Assembly: GCF_011761355.1 (NCBI RefSeq)
Contig: NZ_JAASRW010000001.1
Span: 1,115,867-1,179,866 of the forward strand
DNA length: 64,000 bases
Direction of reading: 5' to 3'
Source of the DNA: Paenibacillus lupini
GTDB taxonomy: Bacteria; Bacillota; Bacilli; Paenibacillales; Paenibacillaceae
Shown: piece by piece, positions 34,859 to 44,238 of the stretch
How the letters are laid out: the number at the start of each line of letters is the position of its first letter
Numbering within the stretch: the stretch's first letter is position 1
Position numbers and translations under genes: made by a program
The notes under the pieces: model-generated
Told to the model about the DNA's origin: nothing
Database searches by the model: none
The model's input: the letters and a program-made list of their open reading frames with translations, nothing else

Positions 34859-35931
34859 TGCGTACAGTCAAGATAGGAATTATCGGATGCGGCATGATCG
34901 CCAACGGCAAGCATTTGCCGAGCCTGGCCAAAGTAGAACAGGCAGAGATAGTTGCATTCTGCGATCTAATCGAGGAACGCGCGCGCGAAGCCGCTGAGAA
35001 GTACGGCGCGCCAGGCGCCCGGGTATTCACGGATTACAACCAGCTGCTCGCCATGGAAGAAATCGAAGTCATTCATGTTCTGACGCCGAATATCTCCCAT
35101 GCTGAGATTTCGATCGCGGCATTGGAGGCCGGGAAGCATGTCATGTGTGAGAAGCCGATGGCAAAGACCGGAGCCGAAGCGAAAGCCATGTATGACGCTC
35201 ATGTCCGGACCGGGAAGAAGCTGACGGTCGGTTACCAAAACCGGAGCAAGGCGCAGTCCCAACTGCTGAAGAAAATGATCGAGAACGACGAGCTTGGCGA
35301 TATCTATTATGCCAAAGCGATCGCGACCAGACGGAGAGGCGTCCCCACATGGGGCGTGTTTCTAGATAAGGAGAAGCAGGGCGGAGGTCCAATGATCGAT
35401 ATCGGCACCCACTCTCTGGATCTCATCCTCTGGCTGATGAACAATTACGAGCCGGAAAGCGTCGTGGGCAGCGTTTTCCATAAATTAAAGCATACGGAGA
35501 ATGCGGCGAACGAGTGGGGCTCCTGGAATCCAAAGGAATTCGAAGTGGAGGATTCGGCCTTCGGCTATGTGAAATTCAAAAACGGCGCCGTCGTTTCGAT
35601 CGAAACCAGCTGGGCACTCAATGTCGCCAAGACGGAAGGATCGTATTTGTGCGGCACGAAAGGTGGAGCGGACTTCAACGGCGGCCTGCGAATCAATGGC
35701 GAGCGGGACGGCAGCCTATTCCTGAATGTCATCGACGTGGATCCGAAGACAAGGGAACGCTTCAGAGGCGAGAATCTAACGGATTTCGAGTACGAAGCCA
35801 AGCAGTGGATCGACTGTATCGTGAACGATACGGAGCCGCTCGTGAAGCCTGAAGAGGCGATGATTGTTTCGGCGATTCTGGAGGCGGTCTATATCTCCGC
35901 CGAAACCGGGAAACCGGTCTACTTCGACTGA
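34858..35931 (+). CDS. Gfo/Idh/MocA-family oxidoreductase
   Basis: A 357-aa member with textbook features: GIIGCGMIANGKHLPSL (GxGxxA-type cofactor loop), CEKPMAKTGAEA, and GGGPMIDIGTHSLDLILWLM with the catalytic Asp and His. GGGAGG lies upstream and the ATG overlaps the previous stop, so the pair is translationally coupled. Sugar or cyclitol substrate; no transporter or regulator is adjacent to narrow this. A G/C-rich hairpin follows at 35948. Confidence 0.93.
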   Translation: MRTVKIGIIGCGMIANGKHLPSLAKVEQAEIVAFCDLIEERAREAAEKYGAPGARVFTDYNQLLAMEEIEVIHVLTPNISHAEISIAALEAGKHVMCEKPMAKTGAEAKAMYDAHVRTGKKLTVGYQNRSKAQSQLLKKMIENDELGDIYYAKAIATRRRGVPTWGVFLDKEKQGGGPMIDIGTHSLDLILWLMNNYEPESVVGSVFHKLKHTENAANEWGSWNPKEFEVEDSAFGYVKFKNGAVVSIETSWALNVAKTEGSYLCGTKGGADFNGGLRINGERDGSLFLNVIDVDPKTRERFRGENLTDFEYEAKQWIDCIVNDTEPLVKPEEAMIVSAILEAVYISAETGKPVYFD

Positions 35932-35947
35932 CCGAAAGGATTGGGAA

Positions 35948-35979
35948 GGGGAGGACGGGAGACCGCCTCCCTTAAGTTT
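35948..35979 (+). terminator. Probable terminator
   Basis: GGGAGG (35949-35954) pairs with CCTCCC (35966-35971), followed by TTAAGTTT. Weak T tail. Confidence 0.5.
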
Positions 35980-36038
35980 ACTACACGTGCGACATGGGTT
36001 TGCTAGGTTGGGCACTTATTTGAACCGTATGCTAAAAT

Positions 36039-37148
36039 TTAAGTTTCATCGATTTTGGTTATTTTTCTCTTCCCCTTTAAACGAGCTACAATCCACGTGA
36101 TAATAAACAGCAACGGAATATAAGCAAAATGGAAGTAGATCGCGCAGTCATTAATGAAAGTACCAAAAGCGTCAATTTGCGCTCGTTCTTTTAAGGTTAG
36201 CGCAGCAATTAGAAGTGCCGCCAACACAAAAGGTAACGATAGACCGGGCTTTATTGAACATACTCTTTTCATAATTCTTGTGCAGCACCAAATGGGAATG
36301 CAAACCGTCGGGATAATGGTTAACTGCCACATAAATATAAAGACGTATTCGAACCTCGCAATAAAAGAGAATTCAATGTTTTGCGTCATGGCCATCGTTG
36401 GCCAAAAGGTATGTTTTAACAGTCCTTGACTGAAATACATCAGGGTTACGATCATAATCGCAGTATATTTGAAAGTGGAAAACATTAGAGCGAAATGAGC
36501 CCATTTTTCATGCTTTTGGCCAGCTTTTAAGAAAGGCAAATAGATTAATAAAGGTTCAATCCCGAAGAAAATGATGCAAGATGACTTTGAGCTTTTTATT
36601 ACATCTATTAAAGAATGATTGAAAATAGGCAGCAATAATCCGAGATCTCCTTGTCGAGTTGGGAAATAGAACCAGAAAAACATTGGGATCAGCGTTAAAT
36701 AAAAAAAGCTGAACCCGGCAACAACCCTAAACCCGCCAGAAACGACATAGTAGATTATACAAATAAATAACCCTGCAATAACCCATGTGCGAAGGGAAGG
36801 AAATACCCACACTTGTATGACTTCCATATAAGAACGGAGAAAGAATAGAGCCATTAAGAAATAGTAACCGACCACGATTAAAGAAAGAACATTCCCAATG
36901 ATTGTTCCAAAAACCGTTTGATGGACGTCAATAACATCTTTGGCTGGATTGCCGAGCATTTTGTAAATCATCCAGATGATGAGATGAAGACTCACGCCTA
37001 TCAGAATAATCGATATCCAAGCATCTTGGCCGGCATGAAGCGCAAGGCTCTGGAAATTAAATAAAGTCGCGGCCGCCTGGGTAACAGCAATCAAGAAAAA
37101 TACAAAGTATCCCGAAATCGCGTAATTTTCCTTTATCCGTTGTTGCAT
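36039..37148 (-). CDS. Spore germination receptor permease subunit (GerB family)
   Basis: A 369-aa membrane protein with ten predicted helices, of the GerAB/APC type: ISGYFVFFLIAVTQAAATLF at the start, and helix-rich throughout. It is the B subunit of a germinant receptor in the spore inner membrane and is thought to bind the germinant. It overlaps the GerC gene by one base at 37148. Gene order A-C-B, as in GerK operons. Confidence 0.93.
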   Translation of the reverse strand: MQQRIKENYAISGYFVFFLIAVTQAAATLFNFQSLALHAGQDAWISIILIGVSLHLIIWMIYKMLGNPAKDVIDVHQTVFGTIIGNVLSLIVVGYYFLMALFFLRSYMEVIQVWVFPSLRTWVIAGLFICIIYYVVSGGFRVVAGFSFFYLTLIPMFFWFYFPTRQGDLGLLLPIFNHSLIDVIKSSKSSCIIFFGIEPLLIYLPFLKAGQKHEKWAHFALMFSTFKYTAIMIVTLMYFSQGLLKHTFWPTMAMTQNIEFSFIARFEYVFIFMWQLTIIPTVCIPIWCCTRIMKRVCSIKPGLSLPFVLAALLIAALTLKERAQIDAFGTFINDCAIYFHFAYIPLLFIITWIVARLKGKRKITKIDET

Positions 37149-38206
37149 TATTGCCCAACCCCTGCATGTGATATAATAACGTTCGTTTTGACCTCAAAAA
37201 GTAGATGAGGGTAGATTTTTTCGTAATACGCTTCTTCTTTGAATGTTTGATGCTGTCTCCTATATTTCTCTCCAAAGCCGATTGGATCGACCCTGTTTTG
37301 CTGTAGACGAATCAGCATCGTCGTAATCTCCGAGGATAACCTCTCTTCAATTTGCTTCCTGATTTTTTGTAAATCTTTTGGGTTCCGTACGTTCATTTGT
37401 TCCGGGATTTCTCTAAGCTGGATGTCTAGCTTAAGGGATATCATTGTTTTGCCATCTTCTTTAACGTCAATCTTAGATTTGCCGTGTAAAATAATAAGAG
37501 AGTACATGGAATTTGTGCTGGCAATGAAATCGTATTCGCCTGTCTTTTTTTTATCTTTGAGCAATTTCAGATACAAACCCTCATTGGCATTTAACCTAAG
37601 TTTTAAATCGTCTCCTTTAAAGACGGCTACACCATCCATTTGAAACACGCCTTTATAAAGGTTGATAACCGGCAAGTACATGTCTTGCCCCTCTCCATAA
37701 AATTGATTAACGAAAGAATGATAATTCGTATTTGGCGTATTTCCGTGATCCATGTTTTGTTCGATCAGCTCGGACAAAAAGAAAGGAGGTTTTCGGGAAG
37801 CCTCGGCAATAATCGCGCTTGTGCTTTGGTCCGTTAACACAATAGAAGCTTTGGTGCTTTTCGTGAATTGTCGATTGATAATATCGGCAAGTTCAGCTAT
37901 GTATTTTTTTGCGAAATTTTTGTTCAGGACTAAAGTTCGCATTTGACCCATTTCAACGGGTTGAGAGGATTTTCCAGTCAGAGCCGTGAAAACCCCATAG
38001 ACCACATTAGACTCCGTGGTTACAATGGATTGTCCTCCCGAAGCTTTGATATACTCCGGATACGAAACGCTTAGTTTAATCTTATCTTCTTCTAGGTCTG
38101 CGCCCATGTACTGGAGAATATTGATTTTGTCGACGACCCGTTCTTGAGCGCAGCCGGATAACAAAATGCAACAGCAAATTAGTACCCCCGCGTGCCTTCT
38201 CATCAT
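37148..38206 (-). CDS. Ger(x)C family germination lipoprotein
   Basis: A 352-aa lipoprotein. Lipobox LLSGC with Cys19 after a short hydrophobic signal; then the Ger(x)C core with VYGVFTALTGKSS and the C-terminal domain ending GFGEKYRRQHQTF. It is the C subunit of a germinant receptor, attached to the outer face of the spore inner membrane. It starts 23 nt after the GerA stop and overlaps gerB, so the three are one operon. A GGGAG-type site precedes the first ATG. Confidence 0.94.
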   Translation of the reverse strand: MMRRHAGVLICCCILLSGCAQERVVDKINILQYMGADLEEDKIKLSVSYPEYIKASGGQSIVTTESNVVYGVFTALTGKSSQPVEMGQMRTLVLNKNFAKKYIAELADIINRQFTKSTKASIVLTDQSTSAIIAEASRKPPFFLSELIEQNMDHGNTPNTNYHSFVNQFYGEGQDMYLPVINLYKGVFQMDGVAVFKGDDLKLRLNANEGLYLKLLKDKKKTGEYDFIASTNSMYSLIILHGKSKIDVKEDGKTMISLKLDIQLREIPEQMNVRNPKDLQKIRKQIEERLSSEITTMLIRLQQNRVDPIGFGEKYRRQHQTFKEEAYYEKIYPHLLFEVKTNVIISHAGVGQ

Positions 38207-38229
38207 TTCAATTCTCCCATCTTATCAAA

Positions 38230-39708
38230 TCATTCGTTATTGTAGTCGTCGCCTATGTCCTTATTTTTTTTCACGTTAAATCTTTTCGTTGAAAGAGGAC
38301 GAGTCGTGAAAAACCGATTATTCAATTGGGTAAAAGAAGAACGGATAAAGCTATCGCTGAAGCTATTGTTCCGGAAAGGGAAAATAGGCACAATATACGG
38401 TGCGCCAAGTGATTTCAAGCGCAATAAATGGCCTAAAATAAACATCAACCCGATCATGATGCCAAATCCGCCCCAAAATGAGGCTAAAACAATTAGTGGA
38501 AAGCGTAAAAATCGAATGGTGTTCGAGATTTTGAAGATTGGCGTGGTAAAAGAAGCCAATGCCGAAAGCGAAACGATAATGAGCAAAATATTACTGGTTA
38601 AGCCAGCCGCCACCGCAGCCTGCCCAAGTATAATACCTCCTACTATACCCAAGGTTTGGCTGACCTTTGATGGAAGTCTAGACCCGGCTTCGCGAAGCAA
38701 CTCGATCGTCATTTCTAGAAATAGCACCTCCAACACAGGCGGGAAAGGTACGTTTGATCTTGATTCGATAATCGGTCCTAAAAGCTCCCGGGGAATGACG
38801 ATATAGTGAAAGGTGAGAATAGCTACGTAAAAGGAAGAAGCGAGAATCGAAAAGGCAACTCCGAAATAACGAATAAGACGAAAACACGATCCCAGAATCC
38901 AAGGCAAATAGTAGTCTTCCGGAGAAACGAAAAAGCTAAACAGGCTCGTGGGTCTTGTGAGTACAAATGGGGAGCCGTCGCACAAAATAGCCACTTCCCC
39001 GTTCAACACGGAGTACATGATTCTATCCAGACGCTCACTGGACAAGAATAACGGAAACGGAGAATTCGAGTTGTCCGTGATGAGTTGTTCCAATAGAGAA
39101 CTTTCGAATACGATGTCGAAATCCAGATCCGAGAGCCTTTGTCTGGCTGTGTTGATGTACTCGGGATTCGTAATGCCATCCAAATAAGCAATGACGATCC
39201 TCGTCTTTGACATCTTGCCGATTGATAGCTCTTCAAAGGTGAGTTTCTCGGTACCGAACCCTCTGCGAAGTAAGGATAAGTTGATATCCAAGCTCTCGAC
39301 AAAACCAACCTTTGGACCAATGACGCTAAACTCGTTTTCCGTATCATTGTGATCACGAAGCCCCGATTTTTGATCTGAAAGATCAATAATTAAACCTTCG
39401 TGCAAGTGGGGATCCAATTGAAGGAAGATTGAACCACGTACCAAACTTTTTATTACCTCGTCCAATTCTTCCGAAATCTTCATTCCCTCAAGAGGAATCA
39501 TGGCTTGAAGATCTTGCAAATGCAAATGATTCCAATCGCCTTTGGATAATTGAATAAACGAAAGGACATCATGGTGAAATTTTTCTTGATTGATAAGCGT
39601 ACTGAAATAAGTAAAATAGATGCGATTATTGTTAATGGTTATACATGATTGCAGTAAATCAGCAGATTTCGTGCTTTCTTTCAAATCGTGAAGCAAATTG
39701 GGAAGCAT
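38230..39708 (-). CDS. Spore germination receptor subunit A (GerA family)
   Basis: A 492-aa GerA protein: soluble N-terminal half, with RTRIVIAYLDGI(T)NPEYI and ISNGEVAILCDGSPFVLTRPTSLF-like segments, and a membrane half with the conserved SRSNVPFPPVLEVLFLE region. ATG 39708 is chosen because AGGCGGTGA lies just ahead; GTG 39717 is within that site. First gene of the operon; a sigma-G-like promoter stands 38 nt upstream. The germinant is unknown. Confidence 0.95.
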   Translation of the reverse strand: MLPNLLHDLKESTKSADLLQSCITINNNRIYFTYFSTLINQEKFHHDVLSFIQLSKGDWNHLHLQDLQAMIPLEGMKISEELDEVIKSLVRGSIFLQLDPHLHEGLIIDLSDQKSGLRDHNDTENEFSVIGPKVGFVESLDINLSLLRRGFGTEKLTFEELSIGKMSKTRIVIAYLDGITNPEYINTARQRLSDLDFDIVFESSLLEQLITDNSNSPFPLFLSSERLDRIMYSVLNGEVAILCDGSPFVLTRPTSLFSFFVSPEDYYLPWILGSCFRLIRYFGVAFSILASSFYVAILTFHYIVIPRELLGPIIESRSNVPFPPVLEVLFLEMTIELLREAGSRLPSKVSQTLGIVGGIILGQAAVAAGLTSNILLIIVSLSALASFTTPIFKISNTIRFLRFPLIVLASFWGGFGIMIGLMFILGHLLRLKSLGAPYIVPIFPFRNNSFSDSFIRSSFTQLNNRFFTTRPLSTKRFNVKKNKDIGDDYNNE

Positions 39709-39745
39709 AAATGTCACCGCCTGTCTGAATCAAGCAATATGCTCC

Positions 39746-39775
39746 TAGTATGATTGATGTCGGCTTTGTTTATAC
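39746..39775 (-). promoter_or_regulatory. Sigma-G-like promoter of the ger operon
   Basis: On the minus strand GTATA (39775-39771), 18 nt, then CATACTA (39752-39746). This agrees with the known forespore sigma-G pattern GHATR-N18-CATWMTA at every defined base and is correctly placed before gerA. Confidence 0.75.
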
Positions 39776-39921
39776 CCTTCATTTCCCATGCATAACAACG
39801 GATAATCGTAGGGAATATTCGATGCATGAAGAAATAGGATGTCACAGATTGCAACCGCTAATTGTCTTAATTATTGTATGGTCATTATAGACACAAACAG
39901 GAAAACCACAGGAGGATTAAC

Positions 39922-40683
39922 ATGAAAATTGTAGTGATTGGCGGAAGTGGCTTGATTGGGAAAAAACTTGTGAATAACCTTCGTCATCGTGGTCATGAGG
40001 TTGTTGCGGCATCACCTTCCTTAGGTGTCAATACAATCACGGGTGAGGGCCTCGCGGAAGCGCTTAGCGGCGTGCAAGTTGTGGTTGATGTATCCAATGC
40101 GCCGTTATGGGAAGATCAGGCGGTCATGGAGTTTTTTGAGAAGTCTACTCGGAATTTACTCGCTGCTGAAGCATATGCTGGCGTCAGCCATCATGTTGCG
40201 TTATCGGTCGTTGGAACTGAACGCCTTCTCCAGAGTGGATATTTCCGTGCTAAAAAGGCTCAAGAAGAGCTTATCGAGAGTTCCAAGATTCCTTATACCA
40301 TAGTCCGCGCAACGCAGTTCTTCGAATTTGTCGGCGGCATTGCCGATGTAGCTACTAAAGGGGAGACCGTTCGTTTGCCTTCCGCCCTTATGCAGCCTAT
40401 TTTCTCTGATGATGTTGCAAATGCGGTAGCTGATTTTACGCTTGAAGAACCAGTCGGCGGCATTGTTGATGTTGCTGGCCCGGATCAGATTCCAATGGAC
40501 GAATTCGTTCGAAAATACTTTAGCGTAACTCAAGACAAACGTCAGGTGATCACGGACGCTAATGCGCCTTACTACGGTTCCGTTGATGTGAATGATCAAT
40601 CCCTCATTCCAAATGGCGATAGACCCGTGACCATTACAAAAACGCATTTCCAAGATTGGCTTAATAGCTCACAAAATGAATAG
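39922..40683 (+). CDS. NmrA/SDR-type NAD(P)-binding protein
   Basis: A 253-aa atypical SDR: MKIVVIGGSGLIGKKLV (GxSGxIG), VVDVSNAPLWED, YFRAKKAQEELIE with a K in the YxxxK region, and RATQFFEFVGG as in the NmrA/YwnB-like group. GGAGG precedes ATG 39922; an ATG at 39874 in frame has no site. Probably binds NAD(P)H as sensor or reductase. Divergent from the ger operon with a 200-bp gap. Confidence 0.88.
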   Translation: MKIVVIGGSGLIGKKLVNNLRHRGHEVVAASPSLGVNTITGEGLAEALSGVQVVVDVSNAPLWEDQAVMEFFEKSTRNLLAAEAYAGVSHHVALSVVGTERLLQSGYFRAKKAQEELIESSKIPYTIVRATQFFEFVGGIADVATKGETVRLPSALMQPIFSDDVANAVADFTLEEPVGGIVDVAGPDQIPMDEFVRKYFSVTQDKRQVITDANAPYYGSVDVNDQSLIPNGDRPVTITKTHFQDWLNSSQNE

Positions 40684-40778
40684 CACAATTGGAGAATTTT
40701 TTACTCGCTTAGCGATATCAATATATTCATGAAGTGTGATTGGGCTGTTAAAAAAAGCTAACGGAAGATTAACAGATT

Positions 40779-40877
40779 GTGCTGGTTCAAGGCTGGACAA
40801 TCTTAGACAAGGCTGCCTTCTTGCAGAAAGCGTATCAAGATGCAGATCAAGCTGAAACAGAGCTGGCAGGCAAATAA
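40779..40877 (+). pseudogene. Gene-end relic
   Basis: Thirty-two codons with protein-like composition (VLVQGWTILDKAAFLQKAYQ at the start) end at TAA 40875. No start codon with ribosome site and no upstream frame exist, so this is a 3' remnant. Family not recognised. Confidence 0.35.
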
Positions 40878-40884
40878 TATACCA

Positions 40885-40911
40885 AAAAAGCCGCGATATC
40901 GCGGCTTTTTA
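40885..40911. terminator. Palindromic terminator
   Basis: A perfect 26-nt palindrome centred on CGATATCG with AAAAAGCC on one side and GGCTTTTT on the other; works in both directions. Confidence 0.8.
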
Positions 40912-41007
40912 TTATGCGGACAAAACGAAAACGAACATTATCGCAATAGTGAAATTCTCCATTCTCTCCGGTTGCGGGAGGGACGACAAGAACATCTTTA
41001 CAATCGA

Positions 41008-41032
41008 AGTCGCATATACTGCGGCTTTTTTA
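41008..41032 (+). terminator. Terminator hairpin of the GTCGCA/TGCGGC group
   Basis: AGTCGCA (41008-41014) with TGCGGCT (41020-41026), then TTTTTT and ATTTTATGAATAG. No gene directly precedes it. The upstream GACGACAAGAACAT is shared with 62720-62730. Confidence 0.7.
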
Positions 41033-41044
41033 TTTTATGAATAG

Positions 41045-41076
41045 AAATTATTGTCGTTTGCTTAAGACAAGAACTT
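41045..41076. repeat. Dispersed hairpin repeat (AAGTTCTTGTC family)
   Basis: AAATTATTGTC (41045-41055) and GACAAGAACTT (41066-41076) form an imperfect inverted repeat with loop GTTTGCTTAA. Relatives stand at 42480, 61424 and 62774. Confidence 0.65.
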
Positions 41077-41217
41077 AGCTTTAATAAAGTTATAATATTA
41101 AGAAGGTAAACTTTGGAGGCACACCACTGCAATAAGACTTATAACGAAATTAAGTGCTTGATATATCCCATTAAGGACAAATTATGAAACAGTGTTTTAA
41201 TAAAGGAGTTGTATAAA

Positions 41218-41874
41218 ATGAATGAAAATAAAGGTACAGAAACTTCAAACGCAGAAAACATTCTATCTCAGATCAATAGTAAAACTAAACTAGGCGACTT
41301 ACGAAAAATCGCAAAGGCCATTATAAAAGATCACGAACTAGCTATGGAACTTTGGTCAACCGATAAGTTTTTGCCTAGACTATTAGCAATCTTAATTATA
41401 GATAAAAAACTTCTTTCACAAGAAGTTCTAAATAAGCTTGATAAGGATATGCAGACTCACACTTTTGATGAGCGAAATAACTTAATGGATTGGTTAATGG
41501 CCAATCAGCTCACCAAAGACAAGAAGACAATTACAATGATGGAGTCATGGGAAAATAGCCCTTCTTCTCTTCAAAGGCGGGCTTTCTGGTATTATCAAGC
41601 GCGATTGAGATGGACTGGACAAACACCGCCTGATAACACTGCAGATTTACTATCTATATTAGAAGCTAAAATTACGCAGGAAGAACCTGAAGTTAAATGG
41701 GCTATGAATTTCACCGCAGGCTGGATAGGCGTTTATGATGAAAAGAATCGTGCACGTTGTATTAAATTTGGTGAAAAAACGGGTCTTTACAAAGATGAAA
41801 TAGTAGCAAAAGGATGTACTCCCAGCTATTTACCGGAGTTTATTACGATTGAAGTTAACAAAAGACAACTATAG
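41218..41874 (+). CDS. DNA alkylation repair (AlkD-like, HEAT-repeat) protein
   Basis: A 218-aa helical protein resembling AlkD-type glycosylases: KIAKAIIKDHELAMELWSTDKFLPRLLAILI and NLMDWLMANQL fit HEAT repeats, and the tail CRCI-like RARCIKFGEKTGLYKDEIVAKGCTPSYLPEFI is typical of the DNA alkylation repair family in Bacilli. Catalytic Asp/Trp residues of AlkD cannot be assigned with certainty. ATG 41218 has AAAGGAG 9 nt upstream; TTG 41209 is too near. Stands alone. Confidence 0.75.
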   Translation: MNENKGTETSNAENILSQINSKTKLGDLRKIAKAIIKDHELAMELWSTDKFLPRLLAILIIDKKLLSQEVLNKLDKDMQTHTFDERNNLMDWLMANQLTKDKKTITMMESWENSPSSLQRRAFWYYQARLRWTGQTPPDNTADLLSILEAKITQEEPEVKWAMNFTAGWIGVYDEKNRARCIKFGEKTGLYKDEIVAKGCTPSYLPEFITIEVNKRQL

Positions 41875-41891
41875 CTTCACAATACGAGAGC

Positions 41892-41920
41892 AGCCGGCGT
41901 ATTACGTTCGGCTTCTTTTT
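41892..41920 (+). terminator. Weak terminator
   Basis: AGCCG (41892-41896) with CGGCT (41909-41913), then TCTTTTT. Confidence 0.6.
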
Positions 41921-42009
41921 ATTGAAGGGCAAATACAAAACAAATGTTATCTTTAATCGTATGTTTTGTAGAAGGATTAAATTGAAATTCGGTAAAAGGG
42001 AGTGATAGA

Positions 42010-42176
42010 GTGAAACGAATAATTGGCATTATCTTTTTATTTATTATTTTACTTAGCGGTTATACAGTAAAAAACAATTATTATTCTGGAATTGAGAGGA
42101 ATGATATTTCCGATCTAAATGATACCAAAAATATAGAGTTTGTTTATGAGTATAAAGGACATTTGAGTAAATGCTC
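42010..42176 (+). pseudogene. Truncated lipoprotein-like gene
   Basis: GGGAGTGA and GTG/ATG-type start at 42010 open KRIIGIIFLFIILLSGYTV: a lipoprotein signal whose lipobox cysteine is Tyr (TAT 42061; TGT would restore Cys). The sequence is gene-like until about 42176 and then runs into the antisense of a TetR gene, where it stops after 15 unrelated codons. Rearranged and probably dead. Confidence 0.55.
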
Positions 42177-42383
42177 GGGATTCCAACCTGCATCCGATGG
42201 AAGTTCAAGATCTATTATATGACGAAATTTATCACGGATGGACTGCTCCAGCAGCGCGAATTTGTCCGGAAAATGAGCGTAGAACGGCCCCCGGTGTACA
42301 TCTGCGCGATCGGTAATATCCTGGATTGTCATCGCGGTAAATCCCTTTTCCCGCATCAGTTTCGCGAACGACTGCTTCAGCAG
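42144..42383 (-). pseudogene. TetR regulator fragment
   Basis: On the minus strand LLKQSFAKLMREKGFTAM, QDITDRADVHRGPFYAHFPDK and RHIIDLELPSDAGWNPEHL are clear TetR HTH and helix 4-5 sequence. A TAA lies just before LLKQ and the frame ends after the join with the lipoprotein-like fragment. Both gene ends are missing. Confidence 0.75.
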
Positions 42384-42479
42384 TTACTGCGACCGCCTCC
42401 GTCGGGCTTTGAGATATCCGGACTAACCTGCCCAAAACATTATTCGTATCCCCAGGTTTTATTTTCTTGTAAAACACGG

Positions 42480-42525
42480 AAGGGATCAGTTATTGTCAAA
42501 ACCAAATGACAAGAACTGATCCCTT
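42480..42525. repeat. Large inverted repeat
   Basis: AAGGGATCAGTT and TTGTCA on the left match TGACAA and AACTGATCCCTT on the right with one mismatch between the segments. The core TTGTCA...TGACAA relates it to the AAGTTCTTGTC hairpin family. It can also terminate the gene at 42571-44238. Confidence 0.8.
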
Positions 42526-42570
42526 ACCGAAAATGACAAAACTTGATGAGCTATCCTATGCTTTTAGGTT

Positions 42571-44238
42571 CTAATACTTATTCACGACTTCGATAGCGCG
42601 GCTGACCATGGCTTGCGCATCTTCAAGAGGAAGTGCTCCATTAGGATTAAACATACCTTGCTCGTCCAATTGCACAATGTTCAAGGCCAGTGCAGTTTGG
42701 ATCGCTCCTTCGTTCAAGATATCGATCTTGCTGCCGTCTTTGATCTCCACCGGAATCAGATTGAAATTCGGCAACTGACCGCTCGATTGGAGCGTGTGAA
42801 CCAGGAGGTACGTGAACGACTGACGGTTCACGACAGCATCCGGGTTAATTTTGATTTGCAGACTCGAACCTGCGACTTGCTTAATCAATTGAACGGCTTG
42901 CTCCGCAGTAATCGACGTATTATCAACGGTCGGCACCGGGTGATTCTTTAGGTAGGCTGCCGCTTTGTCTGCGATCTCTTTGGCTTCGGCAGCAGTCAGC
43001 TGAGCGTTCGGATTAAAGTTACTGGCTTGGTCCAAGCTGAGGAAGCCAAGAGCCAGCGCCATTTGAATCGCACCTGATTTCGAAACATCCATTGCAGATG
43101 CATCTTTCACGTCGACTGGTATGACATTAATCATCGGCAGTTGGCCACTCGTTTGGAGAGTGTGCACCAAGAGGTAGGTGAACGACTCGCGAGTTATGAT
43201 AGAGTTTGGATCTATTTTGATTTGCAGAGACGAAGAACCAACAACTTGCTTAATCCACTGAACAGCTTGCTCCGGTTTAATCGCCGTTTGATCGCTAGGC
43301 GTTAAACCATGACTGTTCAAGTAGGCTTTCGCTCTGGCTGTAATATTGCTGGCGTCGGCTAAGGAAAGCGAAGCTTTTGGATTAAATTTACCCGCCTTAT
43401 CCAAGCTGAGGAAGCCAAGAGCCAGCGCCGTTTGAATGGCACCTGATTTCGAAGCATCCATTGCAGATGCATCTTTCACGTTGACTGGAACGACTTTAAT
43501 CATTGGCAATTGACCACTCGACTGAAGTGTGTGCACTAGCAAATAAGTGAACGATTCACGAGTGACGGCTGCATTTGGATCGATCTTGATTTGAAGCGAT
43601 GCTTGCGGACCAACAAGCTCTTTAATTAATTGAACGGTCTGCTCCGCCGTGATCTTTATAACCTGGTCAACCGGAGAAGTGTGGGCCTTCAAATAATTCT
43701 GAGCATTGTGGATTGCTGACTCTGCATCGGCTTTCGAAATAGCGGATTTCGGATTGAATTTTCCGTTAGCATCCAATTTTGCGATTTTATAGGACAAAGC
43801 ACGTTGGATCGCAGCAGCGTATTGAGGCGAGACTTTATCCTGATCTTTAAACTTGATAACAACCGGTTTGATCATAGGCAGCTTGCCTTGTGCCTCCATC
43901 TCAGTAACAAGCCGGTAGGTGAATTGTTCGCGGGTCATTTGGTGATGCGGGTTATTGAACCCGGAGAGTAAATTGGTGTACCATGCGAGATTGTGAGAAT
44001 ACTGGGAATTGAACAACGAGTTCAGGTCCAAGCCAAATGAATGGAGTAATTGATCTAGCTGCGCAGAATTGGTTCCTGCGATCAGGTTATTCTGAAGCAT
44101 TGAAGCTGCATGAGTTTCACTTTGCTCATTAACCGATCCCTTCAAGGATGCAGCGGATGTAATTTGTTGCCCGGCAAATCCGAACAACAGAGCAGCGGCA
44201 GTGGTGGACAGGGCAATCATCTTTAAAGGTTTCTTCAT
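42571..44238 (-). CDS. Secreted protein with four SLH-like repeats
   Basis: A 555-aa exported protein. Signal peptide KKPLKMIALSTTAAALLFGF with a cut near SAA. After a linker come four repeats of about 105-110 aa, each with a RESFTYLLVHTLQSSGQLPM-type helix, an ...KSGAIQTALALGFLSLD stretch and a KFNPKASLS box. The F-x-P plus helix layout resembles degenerate S-layer homology domains, but the core ITRAE is changed to VTRES. Probably cell-wall associated. ATG 44238 follows AGAGGTGA; GTG 44247 lies in that site. Monocistronic. Confidence 0.8.
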   Translation of the reverse strand: MKKPLKMIALSTTAAALLFGFAGQQITSAASLKGSVNEQSETHAASMLQNNLIAGTNSAQLDQLLHSFGLDLNSLFNSQYSHNLAWYTNLLSGFNNPHHQMTREQFTYRLVTEMEAQGKLPMIKPVVIKFKDQDKVSPQYAAAIQRALSYKIAKLDANGKFNPKSAISKADAESAIHNAQNYLKAHTSPVDQVIKITAEQTVQLIKELVGPQASLQIKIDPNAAVTRESFTYLLVHTLQSSGQLPMIKVVPVNVKDASAMDASKSGAIQTALALGFLSLDKAGKFNPKASLSLADASNITARAKAYLNSHGLTPSDQTAIKPEQAVQWIKQVVGSSSLQIKIDPNSIITRESFTYLLVHTLQTSGQLPMINVIPVDVKDASAMDVSKSGAIQMALALGFLSLDQASNFNPNAQLTAAEAKEIADKAAAYLKNHPVPTVDNTSITAEQAVQLIKQVAGSSLQIKINPDAVVNRQSFTYLLVHTLQSSGQLPNFNLIPVEIKDGSKIDILNEGAIQTALALNIVQLDEQGMFNPNGALPLEDAQAMVSRAIEVVNKY

